Assembly (NCBI GenBank): GCA_030685235.1
Contig: MU839235.1
Coordinates: forward strand, 1-64,000
Source of the DNA: Copromyces sp. CBS 386.78
Taxonomy: Eukaryota > Ascomycota > Sordariomycetes > Sordariales > Sordariaceae
Length of the DNA stretch: 64,000 nucleotides
Direction of reading: 5' to 3'
The notes beneath the pieces are model-generated. The model was not told the origin of the DNA, searched no databases, and saw only the letters and a program-made list of their open reading frames with translations. Position numbers and translations under genes: made by a program. This document shows, one piece after another, positions 1 through 12,060 of this stretch. Within the stretch, counting starts at the first letter, position 1. Each line of letters opens with the position of its first letter.

Positions 1-94
1 AAATTTTGGCGTGCATTAGCGCGCGGGAAGGGTGTAAGTGGGTGGGGCTACGGTGCCGGAAGACATTCATTACGGTGCGAAAAGACATTCTCTT

Positions 95-650
95 ATTTTT
101 AGCGAATATTAGTACCCTCCCTATCCCTTTATCCCTAAAGTTAGTAATAATTGTATTATAGCTATTTATTAACTCCTATTAATTCTAATCAATTTGGTTA
201 TAGGGTGCTAACTCCTATTAGATAACTACCTTAATATTAGGATAGTCCGCTACCCTCTAATTAGCAATAGGGAGAGGGATAGATTATATTAGCAACGTAG
301 TATGAGTAAACTCCAGCCCCTATAGTACTGCTTCTAGTACCTCTAATATATTTATAGGGATATATAATAAGACTTCTCTAATACTTTGAGTAATACTTTG
401 GATAGTATTCTAGGTAATACTTATATAGCGGGCATTAAAATTAGGGTAAGTACGTACACTCTGGGCATTAATAGTAAGTGCAGTAATAGGGCTAGGGCTA
501 GTATGGAGGATAGTAGTTATAGTGGCAGCAACTGTATTAATACCCTTTATAGTAGATAATTGACTGGATTGATAACTCTGAATAACCTTACGTAAAAGAA
601 TAACGATGACGACGTAGATATAGTAATGCGCGGCCATCGATTTAGTAGTA
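95..650. repeat. AT-rich RIP-like block, left edge
   Basis: Very AT-rich and rich in TA and stop triplets, with short repeated words such as ttattaactcctatta and agtaatac. Composition changes abruptly to normal GC near 650. This resembles a repeat mutated by RIP, but no terminal repeats or protein motifs could be read, so the element type is unknown. It may continue beyond the left edge of the window. Confidence 0.5.
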
Positions 651-1698
651 TGCTGGCTAGGCACGGTATGCTGGCGCGGCTTACTCAGCGATAAAAGGTG
701 GGGGGGACTAGCTAGGGAGCATTTCGGGACTAGCCATCTAGCCTTTTCGCATTGCAGGGGATATTGGGGAGGTGGTGGTGCTCTTGGCGCTGTACTTGCA
801 GCGGCAATAACAGAGGGTAGTTCTCCTCTTGCCAGGTCTGTTAGTGCAAGTTCCGCGGTCCTTTTCAACATGACTGACCGTCGTAAACTTAAAAAATCTG
901 TAAAAGGAGAGTTGGACACGGAAATGACAATGACAAAGACCTGGTCGTTGATGATGACCGTTGTAGATCAGGGTAAGGGGAGAAAGAAGCGACGAGGGTT
1001 CGATGTTGGAAAAGGAAGATGATCACTTCAACGCCTGAGCCACTCCACTTGCGGGCTTGCAAAACAGGTGGAACAGCGGTCTGGAAGCCACCAATCAAAG
1101 AGTCCAAGTGCACCATATGGAAGCCACAATGCCTGGGTCGCTAAGCCACAACTTCGGTTTGGGTCAACATTTCTGAAATGATTCCCATCGGCATCTTTCC
1201 ACTTTCTTCCGTACAAATCACCACTGCCGGTAAACCTACAACACTCTCCTATCAGAGGGCAACAACAATCACCGCCCCCATGGAAACAAGCGCACGCCCA
1301 GTGACATATACAGGGCATGTCCGTCAACAGCACATCCACGCTGCTTTCTCTTCTCCGTTGGAACTATTTGCGCAAAGCATTCTACCATGTCGATAAAACT
1401 AACGACAGCTTGTTAGGGAAATGGCCTATCAAATGTACTGATTGGACAAAACATGCACTGTAACCCAAGCGTAATACCGGCCTCTAAGCAATTTCGAAGC
1501 CATTTGAAGCCGAGTTCGGCTTTCGGAAACATGTCAGATATCCCTTTCCATCCACTCGCCGTCCAACACAAGGCCAAGCAGTCAAGGCAAACCATGTTGC
1601 TTGTTCCCAGTTCCCAACTCACACTTTAGCACTTGTCCTCTTTCCACCAACATCCTACCTATCAACATGGTCCTCGCCAACAAACACCACCAATACCT
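651..1698. other. Intergenic, no gene supported
   Basis: Normal composition. Several reading frames of 60 to 100 codons exist on both strands but none shows a recognisable motif or a credible exon structure. A Cys-rich frame at 1028-1339 on the minus strand was considered and not accepted. The segment probably holds the 3' flank of the chitin-binding gene next to it. Confidence 0.4.
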
Positions 1699-2310
1699 CT
1701 ACGAAACAAGAACAACATCACGTACAAAGTCTGTCTCACTGCGCATCGCAGTACTCTTCCGGTCTTCCCCAGACCCGCACCAGAAGAATTGAGAACAGCA
1801 AGGACCCCAGCCGGCGTCGGCGTCGGCGATGCCGGGGCAGGGGCAGATTGTCGAGTTACCGCATTGCCCGTTTGTGGTGATGATTCCGGTGGGGATGAGC
1901 ACAAATGAAAAAGTTGAGCTGGTTCTGCTACTGTTGCTTCTTGTAGTGCTTCTCGTTGATGAGGTACTGGTTGTACTGGTGGTGGTGGTGGTTGGCCGAG
2001 TGGAAGTTGTGGACGTACTAGTTGAAGTGCTGGTCGGCCTTGCGGTGGTCCAAGTCGTCGTTGCTACGGGACGAGGCCATCCACAAACTCCGTAAGCCGG
2101 TTGACAGTCAAAACCGGGGTAGCAATGGTCTACCGAGTCGCCGCAGTAGCCGTAGTCGGAACAGCAGAGGTTATTGGGACAGCGGCCGTGGTTGGCCCCG
2201 CAGCGGCCGGTTGTTTGGCGATTCTCGAGCTGGTGGGCGTGGGATGCGAGAGCTGATGAACTGCTCATCAGTGCTGTGAGCGTGAGCGTGAAGAGGGAGG
2301 GGAACTTCAT
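1699..2310 (-). CDS. Secreted chitin-binding protein with CBM18 (hevein-like) domains
   Basis: A 203-residue frame opens with a signal peptide of about 22 residues. A complete hevein-type CBM18 module follows at about residues 35-77 (CGANHGRCPNNLCCSDYGYC and further paired cysteines). Next comes a Thr/Ser/Arg-rich linker typical of an O-glycosylated spacer, and a second, atypical Cys-rich module (GQCGNSTICPCPGI, then WGPCCSQFFWCGSG). Such proteins are exported and bind chitin in the fungal wall or shield it. There is no catalytic domain. The second module lacks its closing cysteine in this frame. In the next frame, codons reading PEEYCDAQ and a stop at 1736-1738 supply a plausible module end, so the last 20 or so residues given here may be a frameshift artefact. 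The start is the only ATG that precedes the signal peptide. Confidence 0.75.
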   Translation of the reverse strand: MKFPSLFTLTLTALMSSSSALASHAHQLENRQTTGRCGANHGRCPNNLCCSDYGYCGDSVDHCYPGFDCQPAYGVCGWPRPVATTTWTTARPTSTSTSTSTTSTRPTTTTTSTTSTSSTRSTTRSNSSRTSSTFSFVLIPTGIITTNGQCGNSTICPCPGIADADAGWGPCCSQFFWCGSGEDRKSTAMRSETDFVRDVVLVS

Positions 2311-3269
2311 CTTGATGCTTGCTGTTCCTCCTGCCTTTCGATCGACAGCGTCGAATGTCCTGGTTGGAAGCTGGAGACCTGAAGATCACGGCAGGATGAA
2401 GGGAGGGCATGTGAGACGTTTTGAAGCTCCCTCGGAACTTGTTCTGCCCCCACACTCGTCACCAAATCTCCAACAGCCAGAAAGGAAATACTACTATTCG
2501 GTCGTAATTTCCGCGGATATAACCATGTAAGTCGTGAGAGGACCAATAAAGAGGCTAAATTGGCCGGCTGCCGGGTTTACCGAGTTTGTGACTGTATATT
2601 GCTGCAGGAACGGCGGATCTTATCCCGTGTTACCACCACCATCTTCCGAAAACCACGTTGTTGTTGTTGTTGTTTATACCGTCTTGGCGGGAACTCGGGA
2701 TAGGATGGACCGTTGTATCCGGGATGATTCGGCACTTGATGCACTACTGGACAACCTGGGGCAAGTTGTACTTGCTGTGTCTTCAAAGTACACGGAGAAT
2801 TGGAAAGAGCCCTTGAGGACACAGCATAACTGGAGGGTACGCAATTGCAAGGACAGGAAAGCATCAAAGCCGGCAACGTCAAACATTGAAACAAGAACAT
2901 CGACAAGTGGTCAACACCATACATCGCATCATACAACCGGTCCCTCACCTCACCTTGATTTCAACCACGGAACCTGATCAAAACTTGATCAAACAGCATC
3001 CCAACAACGGAAAGGGTGCATGCAGTGAACCAAAAAAAAAAAAAAAAAAAAAACCAAAGCATCAAAGCATCACAGAACAAGAAGCACAGGCCACGCCACG
3101 CCACAAACGACCACACGGGTGAATCGTCAGACAAGGACAAAAGAGGCTCAATCGCCCTGTCCATCACCATGTCATGACGCCCAACTTAGCCGGTCACATC
3201 TCCAGTCAGACAGTCCACCACCACCACCACCGAGACCTTGACATCAGAGACCTTATAAGACCTTTACCT
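2311..3269. other. Intergenic with 22-bp poly-A tract
   Basis: Upstream region of the chitin-binding gene. It contains a run of 22 A at about 3032-3053 and a (GTT)n stretch near 2658. No coding region is supported on either strand. Confidence 0.4.
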
Positions 3270-3560
3270 TCACCTCGGAATCACCCTTGGCATCAGTCTC
3301 CGAACTCGAAACACAACCTCCAACGTATCCGCCCTCCCCAATCTCCTACTCCAATTCGGCACCGCCTCCGTCGTTTCGAAATCAAATTCCCATCTTTCCA
3401 AGCAGAGAGAGGCGTTGGGAGGTAACGTGATGGCGGCACCGGTCTCGTTGGAGAAGCGGAGAGAAGGCTCCAAGATGGTGGGTGCATGACCAGCCGGCTC
3501 GACGGAGGGAGAGAGAGAGAGAGAGGCGGAGAGTCCGGAGATGCCGGCGCCGAGGATTGA
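3270..3560 (-). pseudogene. Truncated N-terminal fragment of an FAD-dependent monooxygenase
   Basis: On the minus strand a frame reads a Rossmann FAD-binding start (ILGAGISGLSASLSL, GxGxxG), then segments such as FSNETGAAITLPPNA, CLERWEFDF and ADTLEVVFR. This is the characteristic N-terminus of fungal salicylate-hydroxylase-like FAD monooxygenases. The frame stops at 3270 after only about 95 residues, whereas family members have 400 or more. No FAD 'GD' motif or substrate domain follows in any frame, and a credible start exon is not obvious in the low-complexity sequence upstream. I read it as a relic cut off at its 3' side. A short expressed remnant or an undetected intron cannot be excluded. 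Confidence 0.6.
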
Positions 3561-3731
3561 TTGCGGCGAGTGAGTTTGGGGTTGAACTCGGGAGGGCGCG
3601 GGTTGGCGGTGAGGAGGAGGAGGCAGATGGACTGGAGAATGTGGCGGAGGGAGATGTGGTGGTGGGAGTGCAAGACTTGATGGCAGTGGACTTGGTCGTG
3701 ATGATAATTTGATGATGATGATGAGGTGCAA

Positions 3732-6159
3732 GATGCATCTTCACGTTGATGTCGAATGCCCCCGCGTTGGCAGCACCACGCTGTAAGACCCTTATGCCGG
3801 CATCGTCACACAGCAGCGACAGCAACGGTTGCATCGTCCTAGTTCATCCCATTTCCATTGCATGACAGGAAACCGCATGAATGGCCATCCGTCAGCGAAG
3901 CACATACGGCTCAATTCCGGATGGTTGGTTGTTTGTCATGCGTGCAGGGCGGTTGGTCATCATTTTAGGGGAGCTCCTGGCGGCTATGTCAGCACTGTTT
4001 CAATGTTGTGTCCGTCAGTCAGCACAATCGGGGATCTCGATGACATTCAGGGCTTCTGGGTTTCACCTTACAAGGAAAATCGCTTTGACCTCAAAAAAAA
4101 ATCAAAAAAATCCGCATTCGTTCTCGGAACGCCGCCGAGTCTCCGACATAAAGAAAAAAAAGAAAAAGAAATCGGACAAAATGACGCGAACAATACGGGA
4201 TCAACCATCTCGATGTGGTACATGTATTTCCCTCACCATTTTGATCCAGGGGTGGTGGGGCGGATTTTCATGCCAAGATTGTACCAAAATCATGTGATGA
4301 GGGCATTCACAGATGCAAGTAAACACACGGGAAATAGGGGTTGCATTCCCACCAAACACCAACGAATGACAACTTTGACCAGCAAAATCGACATTTTGAG
4401 ACTAGGGGCTTGTCTCCCATGGCAAAGGAAGAAAAGGAAGAAGAAAAAAAGCACAGACACTCGGGTCCCGGATATTGTCGGACACGCCCAATCCTTTTTG
4501 AATGGCTGTTGGATGAAACGTCGATGCCACGTTCAAAATCCGATCTCGTCGACTTCACCAACGACTCCGCAGTAGCCCGGGACCACCCCCGCTTTGGGTT
4601 CAACCGCAGGATTGCTGGAAAAATGACCACAAGGGACATCAGTGTTTGGAAACGGATCTACTTTTTTGCTGTCCGACCAAGCAAGATGTATGATATTTTG
4701 GGAAGACGGAAGCTCGTGACATTCCAACGGCTAGCCGACAACTATGTACTGGGTACACCTGTCAGTCATCGATTGCCCCGTTGTCGGCCCCGTTTACAAG
4801 TCATTAATAGTCCACTGCCATGACGGAACCACAAAGCCCAAGGTACACTGGTCTCGTGCCTCTGGCTGGCCGCTGGCTGTCACGCAGGGTACGGGGAGTT
4901 AGCGGCGGGGGGACGGACAGACCTCCGGCCCCTGTTAGTGGACATAACCAAGGTAGCGATGACTCGCCGTGTCCAAGCTGATAGGATGCCTAACAGAACT
5001 GTGGCTGGAGTCTCGTCTCGTGATTGGACAGAACCAACTTTCTACAATTGAACCACAAAAAAGGGGGCGAAGCACTCCAGCGAGGGAACAAGTGGAATGG
5101 CGTCGTATCACCACATCACCAAATCCATCAACGGTATACCACCACAGCTTCGATTCAAAACGCCTTCGCAAGTCAGTTTCTACGAGGGAACAAAAGACTG
5201 CGAACGTAGGCCAAATCGAGGTAAGTGCCCTGTTGAGTGGTGCCCATTGGTAACCATTGGGACATTGGTCATCGCGATCTGGCACATCTGGCACATCTGG
5301 CACATCATACCTGAAGGACAGCTCGCTGATCATCCGTCTCCGTCCAGTCCAGTGTCATGTCAATCAATCGCTGCATCACCCAAAGTCAACCTGGAAGCCA
5401 AGTGCATCAGTTTGGTGGGGCAGAGTACCTCTGGTGTTGGATCTGTTGGATGCCCCTGTGTGTTGGCGGCCTCCCTTTTTGACTCGTTGCTGTGGGAACA
5501 CTGTCCTGTCCCTGTATTTTGGCCGGAAAGGATCAATAGCCACGCAAGCCGCGAGAGCCTATACCAGCAGTCGGGGTCGGTTCCTCGTCGAGTGTTTCGT
5601 CTGGTCGGGTCAGAAGTGATCCAGTTTGCTGGTGGTCCCCCCTCTCTCGACCAGGGAAGCATCACTTGTTGGGTGTGTGTGCGTATTGCTTCAAAATTCC
5701 ACGCTTGTTGACAGCTGGGAGGGATAGAGCTTGTGGGACAGCTTCCAATCTGCTTATGCTGCTGCTACCAGACTGCCCTGCCTACTATAAGGTAGCTCTC
5801 TTCAGCAGCTGGTGGTAGGATCCACAACAAGAGAAGCAATCGTCGATCGGGTCTTCGGGAAAAGAGGCCAGGCTTGTCGTGCAGGCTCAGACACTGCTGG
5901 AAGAAAGGCCGCTTTTTGCTGCTTCCAGCTTTCTCCTCATTAATCGGAAGAGGAGAGAGGACTCTTGGTTTTTTGTCCTAACAACGTGGAACTTACCTGA
6001 CCGACTACCACCCTCGACTCCCTGTCTTTCGATGCGGCTACGGATTACCTTCCTTTGTTCTCACTCATACCGGTGTCCATCCCTTCCCCTGGACGACAAA
6101 GGGCAGCATCCCCCACCCAATCCTCCCTCTCCGAGTGGTTTCGAGCCCAGCCGGCACCG
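3732..6159. other. Long upstream region of the first Zn2Cys6 regulator
   Basis: About 2.4 kb without a supportable gene. It has A-rich stretches at 4090-4170 and 4430-4450, a triple repeat of ctggcacat at about 5279-5306, and several short upstream frames. Fungal regulator genes often have long 5' leaders, so the part near 5,800-6,160 is probably leader sequence. Confidence 0.35.
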
Positions 6160-9100
6160 ATGCAAAACTTTCGCGAGATTCGACCAGCTTCCATCCCAAC
6201 CAACAGCCACGCTGGCCACCATGTTGAGGGGGCAGCACAACAACAACAACACGGGCAGCCAGCACTACAACCACGAGGAGTAGACCACCACGCTGAGCAA
6301 CAGCCTCAACAGCCTCACATCCTCCCCCATAATGTGTCTCCAGGCTTTGCTGCTCCCGGAAATACAGGCCTTCCAATATCCGTCGTCCAACAAGGCCCAC
6401 AGCGAATAGAAAGCATTGTGCTTCCGAGGAGAAAGCGGAGTGTGGTCCAAGCATGCCGTGACTGTCGCAAGACAAAGGCCAAGGTGTGCATTTCCTTTCT
6501 TTTGCTCTTTTTCACACGGCCCAATATCACCACCTACCCATCCATCGTCTAAGTCCCGTCCGTGGCTTGCATACCCGTCCATTCTGCCCTTGTTACCCGT
6601 CCGTTAGCTACCCGCGTGTCAACAACGTGTGTATTTCCACAGTGGCTAACCCCTGTCCCGGCTCTTTTTTGCTACGGAAAATTATAGTGCGGCGGACAAC
6701 GTCCCAAGTGCAACAACTGCAAAGCCAAAGGACGACCATGCGGCTACGACGGCGAAGAGGGCCAGTCGCGCTACAAGGCCATGAAGTCGCGTCTCGCCCT
6801 ACTCGAAAAAACCATGCAGCAGCTGAGAAAGGCGGCTACTCCGGACCAGGCCCTGCGTCTGATTGAGGACCTTCAACAGACGCCGGACGAGTTCTTCACA
6901 CCCATGGCTGCTATTGACGAGGACGAGAATATGGGGACACCCACTACTGGGGCTGGAACACCGCCGATGACCATGTCAGCTGGAAATACCTCAGTGAAGG
7001 GAACGCCAGTGCCGAGTTTACAGCATGCTTCCTCTTACAACAGTCTCAACAGCAGCAACGGTCAGAACTCGTCACGCCACAACTCGGGTCAAGGACAGGA
7101 ACAAGAAGAATCGGCGTCTTCCTCCGTCCGTGATCGAGCATCGGTATCGACCGAACCGCCCATCTTGTCTCCGACACCGTGGCAGCTATGGGATAACAAC
7201 GCCACCAATGATAACAACGCGGTCAATTCTTGTTCAAGGTCGCCAGCAGCAGCAATCCACCTCCCAATCCCCGACCTCGAAACCACCAACCAGGCCATAA
7301 ACGAGTACTTCATCCGCATCGACCGTTTGTTTCAACCCTTTTCGCGAAAAGAGCTTCAAGTCCTGCATCGAATTGCGTCTGGATTTCAAATTGACTCGGA
7401 CCACGGGCACAGAATTGACCACAAAAGACGACAACAGATAGCCCTCAGCTGTCTCTGCGCAGTCGCCTCCCTCGGTTCCCAATGTCTGATGGACGCCCGG
7501 ACCGACGCCCGCGTGCAAGAACACGAAGCGTTTTCGAATATCGCACGACATTACCTCGACGTGGTCATTGAGCATGAGCCGCTCGATGCGGTGAGGGTGT
7601 GTGCTTTGTTGGCTGGGACCGTGATTATGAATAAACCGGGATTGGCGCTGAGTTATGTTGGTTGGTGTTTCCTTCCCCCTGGTGTTTCCTTCCCCCTCTT
7701 AACCCAGCCCCTTTTGCCCTTGGTTGCGGTTTACACCCTTCAGTCAGGGCTGCGGACATCCCATCTTTCCGATCTTTCTTTCCCCCAGATCTCCAGTCCC
7801 GCTAACGTGTTGCGATCTTTACCCCCAAAAAAACAGAAACGGGAATAAGCCTGTTTTCTAGATCCTACAGGATGAACATGAATGATGGTACGGCTGCGGC
7901 GGCGGCGGCGCAGAAACAGCACGAGGCAGCCGCCCAACACCACCAACACCAACACCACCACCACCACCACCACCGCCAGGCTTCTTCTTTGGCTTTGGCC
8001 TTGAACCCCACGCCACTGACGCCAGCGCACAAGGAAACTATCGGCCATGGAAGGAGTTGGCGGACCTTGGTTTTTCTGGCGAGGTGAGTGTGTATACATA
8101 CCCCTTTTCTTTGCTTGCTTTATGGTCAAGGTTAAGGTTAAACGTCAACTGGTTTGCGGTTGCCGTCATTGATGGATGGATGGATGGATGGATGGATGGT
8201 TTCCATGACGTTCCATTTCGTCTATGACGTTCTGCAATGCCAGGCACCTGCGCGGACCGTGTGCAATCCCACACGGTGTGCCAACAGTTGAAACGGTGTG
8301 GTGTGGTGTGGTGTGGTGTGACGGCATGGAAAGAAGGGGAGAAAGGAGGGCGCGTAACAATCGGAACCGGCCGGTTTTTTCTCCACTGATCGTCGTCGTT
8401 TTCTTGTCAATTGGATTGATTCATTAGTGCCGGGAAATGCTAACTTTTCGTCGTTTGTTTGTTTCTAGTTGGCTGAGTTCGGCTCACGGATACATCATTG
8501 GTAGCGACTTGTTGGTTGAGAGACAATTGGTGAGTTTTTGTTGGTTTTTTTTATGTGTTTTTTTTTTTTTTTCGAAAATGAAAGCTATCTCGGATTTCTC
8601 GGCTTGAAGAAAAATACGCTGACGTGTAGTAGAGTCCGCAAGCTGAGCCGCCTTATCCTGTTAATGCGGATTTGGTTGAGAGTAAGTCTGTCTCGGTTCA
8701 AGTCCAGTCATTGTTTACAGTGCCCCTTTTTTTTTCTGCCCGCACAGTGTCAACATCACGGCCATCTCTGTGTTCCCTCCTACCCCGAAGCCCCTTCATC
8801 ATACCGTTGTCAACACCAAAGCATCCCCCGTATCATGCCTCGCTAACACCCCCAAGTAACCGAAATAGCCCTAACCCGCCTCTGCTACATCAAATCCTGC
8901 ATCCTGCGTCTCCGCGCCTCCAACCGCGATCTCACCCCGCACTCAATCCGCCACGTCCTCAACTCGTTGCGAGACTGGTACCGCACGCTGCCCCCCTCCA
9001 TTCAACTCAACTTGCACAACCTCTCCTCCTCCGGTTCGCCTTCATGTTCTTTCCCCGGTACTTCGGCAGGCTCCGCCTCAAACTCTTCAGGAACCACATT

Positions 9101-10094
9101 CACCTCCAGCCTCCTCGAAACCCACCGGTCAATCCACCACCTCCACATCCTCTACGCCGACTCCATCACCTTGTTATACCGCTGGTTGATTTCCCAAAGC
9201 ATAACCTGCCGCTTGCACGGGAACCACGAGGGGCATCACGCGTTGGACACCCCCCTCCGGGAATTATTGCTCCAACACGCCGACGACGCCATCCGCGTCG
9301 CTGGCCTATCGGCCGTCGTGTTGAGGAGGATGATCCACAACGACACCGAAATCCTGATGCCGTGCTGGACGGCCGGCTTCCAGGCGTATACCAGCTGTGC
9401 GGTCCTGTTGTGGTCGGTGGTGGGCAAGATGGTTAATGGCGTTGGTTTGCTTTCCTCTAGCGATCACGCCGTGAACATGAAGCAATGTTGCTCCATGTCC
9501 TGGGAAAGCGAACTCGAGCGCGTGCGCGATTGTCTCGTTGTCTTGGAACTCTGCGCGAGATTGGGAGGCGGGAGAGACGGCGCAGAGAGATGGTGGAGAC
9601 GCATGAGGGCGCTGCTTTCCGTGGTTGAAGGGTCAGCTACGTATCGGGCTTGGGAACAGCAGCAGCAGCAGCAACGAGAACAACAACATCCCCATGAACC
9701 CCGTCCACCCCCAGCGTTCATGTTCGACCCCGACCCCCAAGACCGCAGCTACCTCCTTACCCTCCCCTCCTCCCCCCCACACGCAGCAAACAGCGGCAAG
9801 CCCATCGACTACACCCTCGCCCGCGTCTCGGTATCACTCATCATGCTCCTCCACCAAAGCTTCGGCGCCCCAGGGAGTCACAAGCTGCAAGTAGTAGGCG
9901 ACGACGAGTTTGCTGTTGGTGACTGGAGCCATAATGATTCGCCCAGAGGCAGTACTGCCGCCCCTTGTACTGCCGGTCATGGTGAAGACGGAAGTCCAGA
10001 CGGCGCTGGTGGAGCCAATTCGAATGGCTTCTTGTTGGATTTGGAAAGCGAGCAGGCGAGGATTCTAGAGTGGTTGGGGTGGAAATTGGCTTGA
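6160..10094 (+). CDS. Zn(II)2Cys6 transcription factor with fungal-specific TF domain
   Basis: Six exons fit by frame and splice sites: 6160-6483, 6688-7660, 7837-8083, 8469-8529, 8633-8681 and 8857-10094, giving 963 residues. The first intron interrupts the zinc cluster. Cysteines fall at about 99, 102, 109, 116, 119 and 126 with spacing C-x2-C-x6-C-x6-C-x2-C-x6-C. A basic linker and a short coiled coil (YKAMKSRLALLEKTMQQL) follow, as in dimeric DNA binders. Later exons carry the fungal-specific transcription factor region (NKPGLALSYVETGISL, then TEIALTRLCYIKSCILRLR). Gln, His and Ser/Asn-rich stretches are interspersed. The ATG at 6160 is the first in frame; an extra 5' exon is possible. 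Exon 5 (49 bp) is the least certain. The protein should be a nuclear activator; its targets cannot be inferred here. Confidence 0.85.
8171..8320. repeat. Two microsatellites inside intron 3 of the Zn2Cys6 gene
   Basis: A (GATG)n tract at about 8171-8199 and a (GGTGT)n tract at about 8295-8320. Both lie within the 385-bp intron 8084-8468 of the regulator gene, so length changes would not touch coding sequence. Confidence 0.85.
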
Positions 10095-10884
10095 TGGGTT
10101 GAATGGTGAATGGATGAATCCAGTCCAATCTGCAAGTTTAAGTTGAAGTTCAAGTGTACCGGTTGATTGAGTGCTTGCTGTGCTGTATATGTATATCGTG
10201 TGATTACCAGTGATGTTGTCGTGGATTTTGACTGGATGGGTGGATGTTGAATCCAGTCCATGCATGTATCCATTATCCAACCCGTGTTTCATCCAAAATT
10301 ATCCATATCTCGTACGTTCATCGTCCTCCATGCTCATGGACATGGTCCATCAATTCTTGCTTCGTCCTCTGCTCGATTCAGGGTAAGCAGAGAGGCTAGT
10401 AACTCGTCGTTGAGTCTCGCTATCCGTTCTTCCAGACGCTGGGTCTTGACGGCTTGGACTAGCACCCGATCGGAAGGTTGGCTGGACATTTCGACATCGT
10501 TGAGGCATTGGAGCATATAAAGACGTGAAGACTGTTGGTGACAGTCTTGGTGGTTATACTGACAAATGTCTGCTTCTCCACTCACTACGATGTACATTTC
10601 AGGGGGGAAAGTAAGGTAAACAAAGGAAAGAGAGAGTCGGGCGGGCACAAGAACTTAGGCTGGAAAGAAAACGACCAGCTTGGATTGGCTCTTGGTTCGT
10701 CGACCCCTAGAGAGAGGATTGGCAACGTGAGGATTTCAAACAAGACGACCTTTTTATCTTGATGCGTAAGAGCCCGCGCGGCGTCCTGGTTTTGTGACGG
10801 CGTTGCCGTGGTGAGCAGAGGAGTATGGCCGGGCGGAAGTTTTGGAGGTTGGGCTGGGCTTTGTAGATTGAACTCTTTGCTTCA
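10095..10884. other. Intergenic between regulator and Harbinger element
   Basis: 3' flank of the Zn2Cys6 gene. It is rich in diverged copies of tccagtcca/tggatg words near 10110-10290. No coding region or RNA is supported. Confidence 0.4.
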
Positions 10885-10920
10885 GAGGGTGATCGGTAGC
10901 CCAGATTTTAGCTGACCGCG
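10885..10920 (+). repeat. Left terminal inverted repeat of Harbinger element
   Basis: Starts GAGGGTGATCGGTAGCC, then CAGATTTTAGCTGACCGC. It pairs with 14754-14789. The adjacent target duplication is TCA at 10882-10884. Confidence 0.9.
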
Positions 10921-11619
10921 GTCAGAAATTAGTACTTTCGGTCAGCCAGTCGCACAGACCAATGCTGACCCGGTAAAATCCGTGAAAATCCCTTTTGCCA
11001 AGAATCTTGAATAGCTAGCTCGCCCCACCTAGTCAGAATCGTAATCGTTACGCTATAAAATCTAGACCGTATAAAAATAGCCAAATCTCGTAAACTAGCG
11101 CATTTAAATAGCCTCGAACGCTGGCATCTTTTACGATATTAAATTGGGCGTATTTAAATAGCTATTTACATCGCTACACTATTATTATATTCGCTCGTAA
11201 TAATTTTAGACGGCGGCGGTAATATCTGAATTTTTCTAGCGACCGTATATAAAAGCACGGCGGATCTATTGTATTAATAGGGGGGTTTCGAAACTACTTT
11301 TATATCGCTCGCTATAGACTCCTCCCAATTATTTACGTAATCGACCTAGCAATCGACCTAATATACAATAGCTTTTTAAAATTCTATTATATATACTAAT
11401 TCCTAATTATCTCAATTTCTTTTAGCTTTACAAGCTGCCCCCTCCTCTACCTAACTAACTACCTAGTTAACTACCTAGCCAAATACCTAGCCAAATACCT
11501 AATTAAATACCTAGTTAACTACTTAGTTAACTACTTAGCCAACTATCTAATTAACTACTTAACTAGCTACCCGGTAATTTAAGAGGAATAATAAAATTAA
11601 AACCTTTAAAATTCACTAA

Positions 11620-12060
11620 ACCCTGTAAATAGAGCGCCGCCTTCTTAATATATTCGTAACCGCTATTAACGATAGTAATACTAGTCAAAATAGTTTTAAA
11701 GAATTAATATTTTAAATAGTTATTAATAACCTCACTACTAGTATTAAGTTTATTGTAACTATTAAATAAATACGTAATAAATATATTGCGTTAAAAATAA
11801 AGTAGCGGTTCTAAATATTCGTATAAGGATTTTTTAAGTTCGGGCGTAATTAGGAAATAAATTTAATTATAGCCGCTGATAATATTTATGAACGCTTAAT
11901 TAAAATAAATATATTATTAATATTTTTTTAAATAAGATTTTATTAATAATTAAATAAATAGGAATATCCTAAAGCGAATACCTTTCGTACTAACTATCTC
12001 CCTAACTTCAATTTAATAGAGTGTGTATTCTAAGAGGACTACGGGGTAATTAGCGCCGCC
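11620..12060 (+). pseudogene. RIP-mutated Myb/SANT-like DNA-binding gene of the Harbinger element
   Basis: Read in one frame with stops ignored, the sequence gives FVTAINDSNTSQNSF, then IRNKYIALK, FFKFGRN, AADNIYERLIK and FNLIECVF. This matches the fungal Myb/SANT-like DNA-binding domain found beside Harbinger transposases: helix, RNKY..LK, GF.FG, then the D.IYERL block. In-frame TAA and TAG fall where Gln is expected, as C-to-T mutation of CAA and CAG would produce. A Lys-rich stretch follows at about 12210-12230, and the original gene probably ran on to about 12500. It cannot be expressed as a protein now. Confidence 0.75.

Noticed and set aside
1028..1339. Cys-rich 103-codon minus-strand frame
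   Set aside because: It has 13 or so cysteines but no signal peptide, no regular spacing and no neighbouring splice structure; probably chance.
3829..4823. Overlapping plus-strand frames of 138 to 248 codons
   Set aside because: Interrupted by A-runs and lacking any domain or signal; likely chance frames in an intergenic region.
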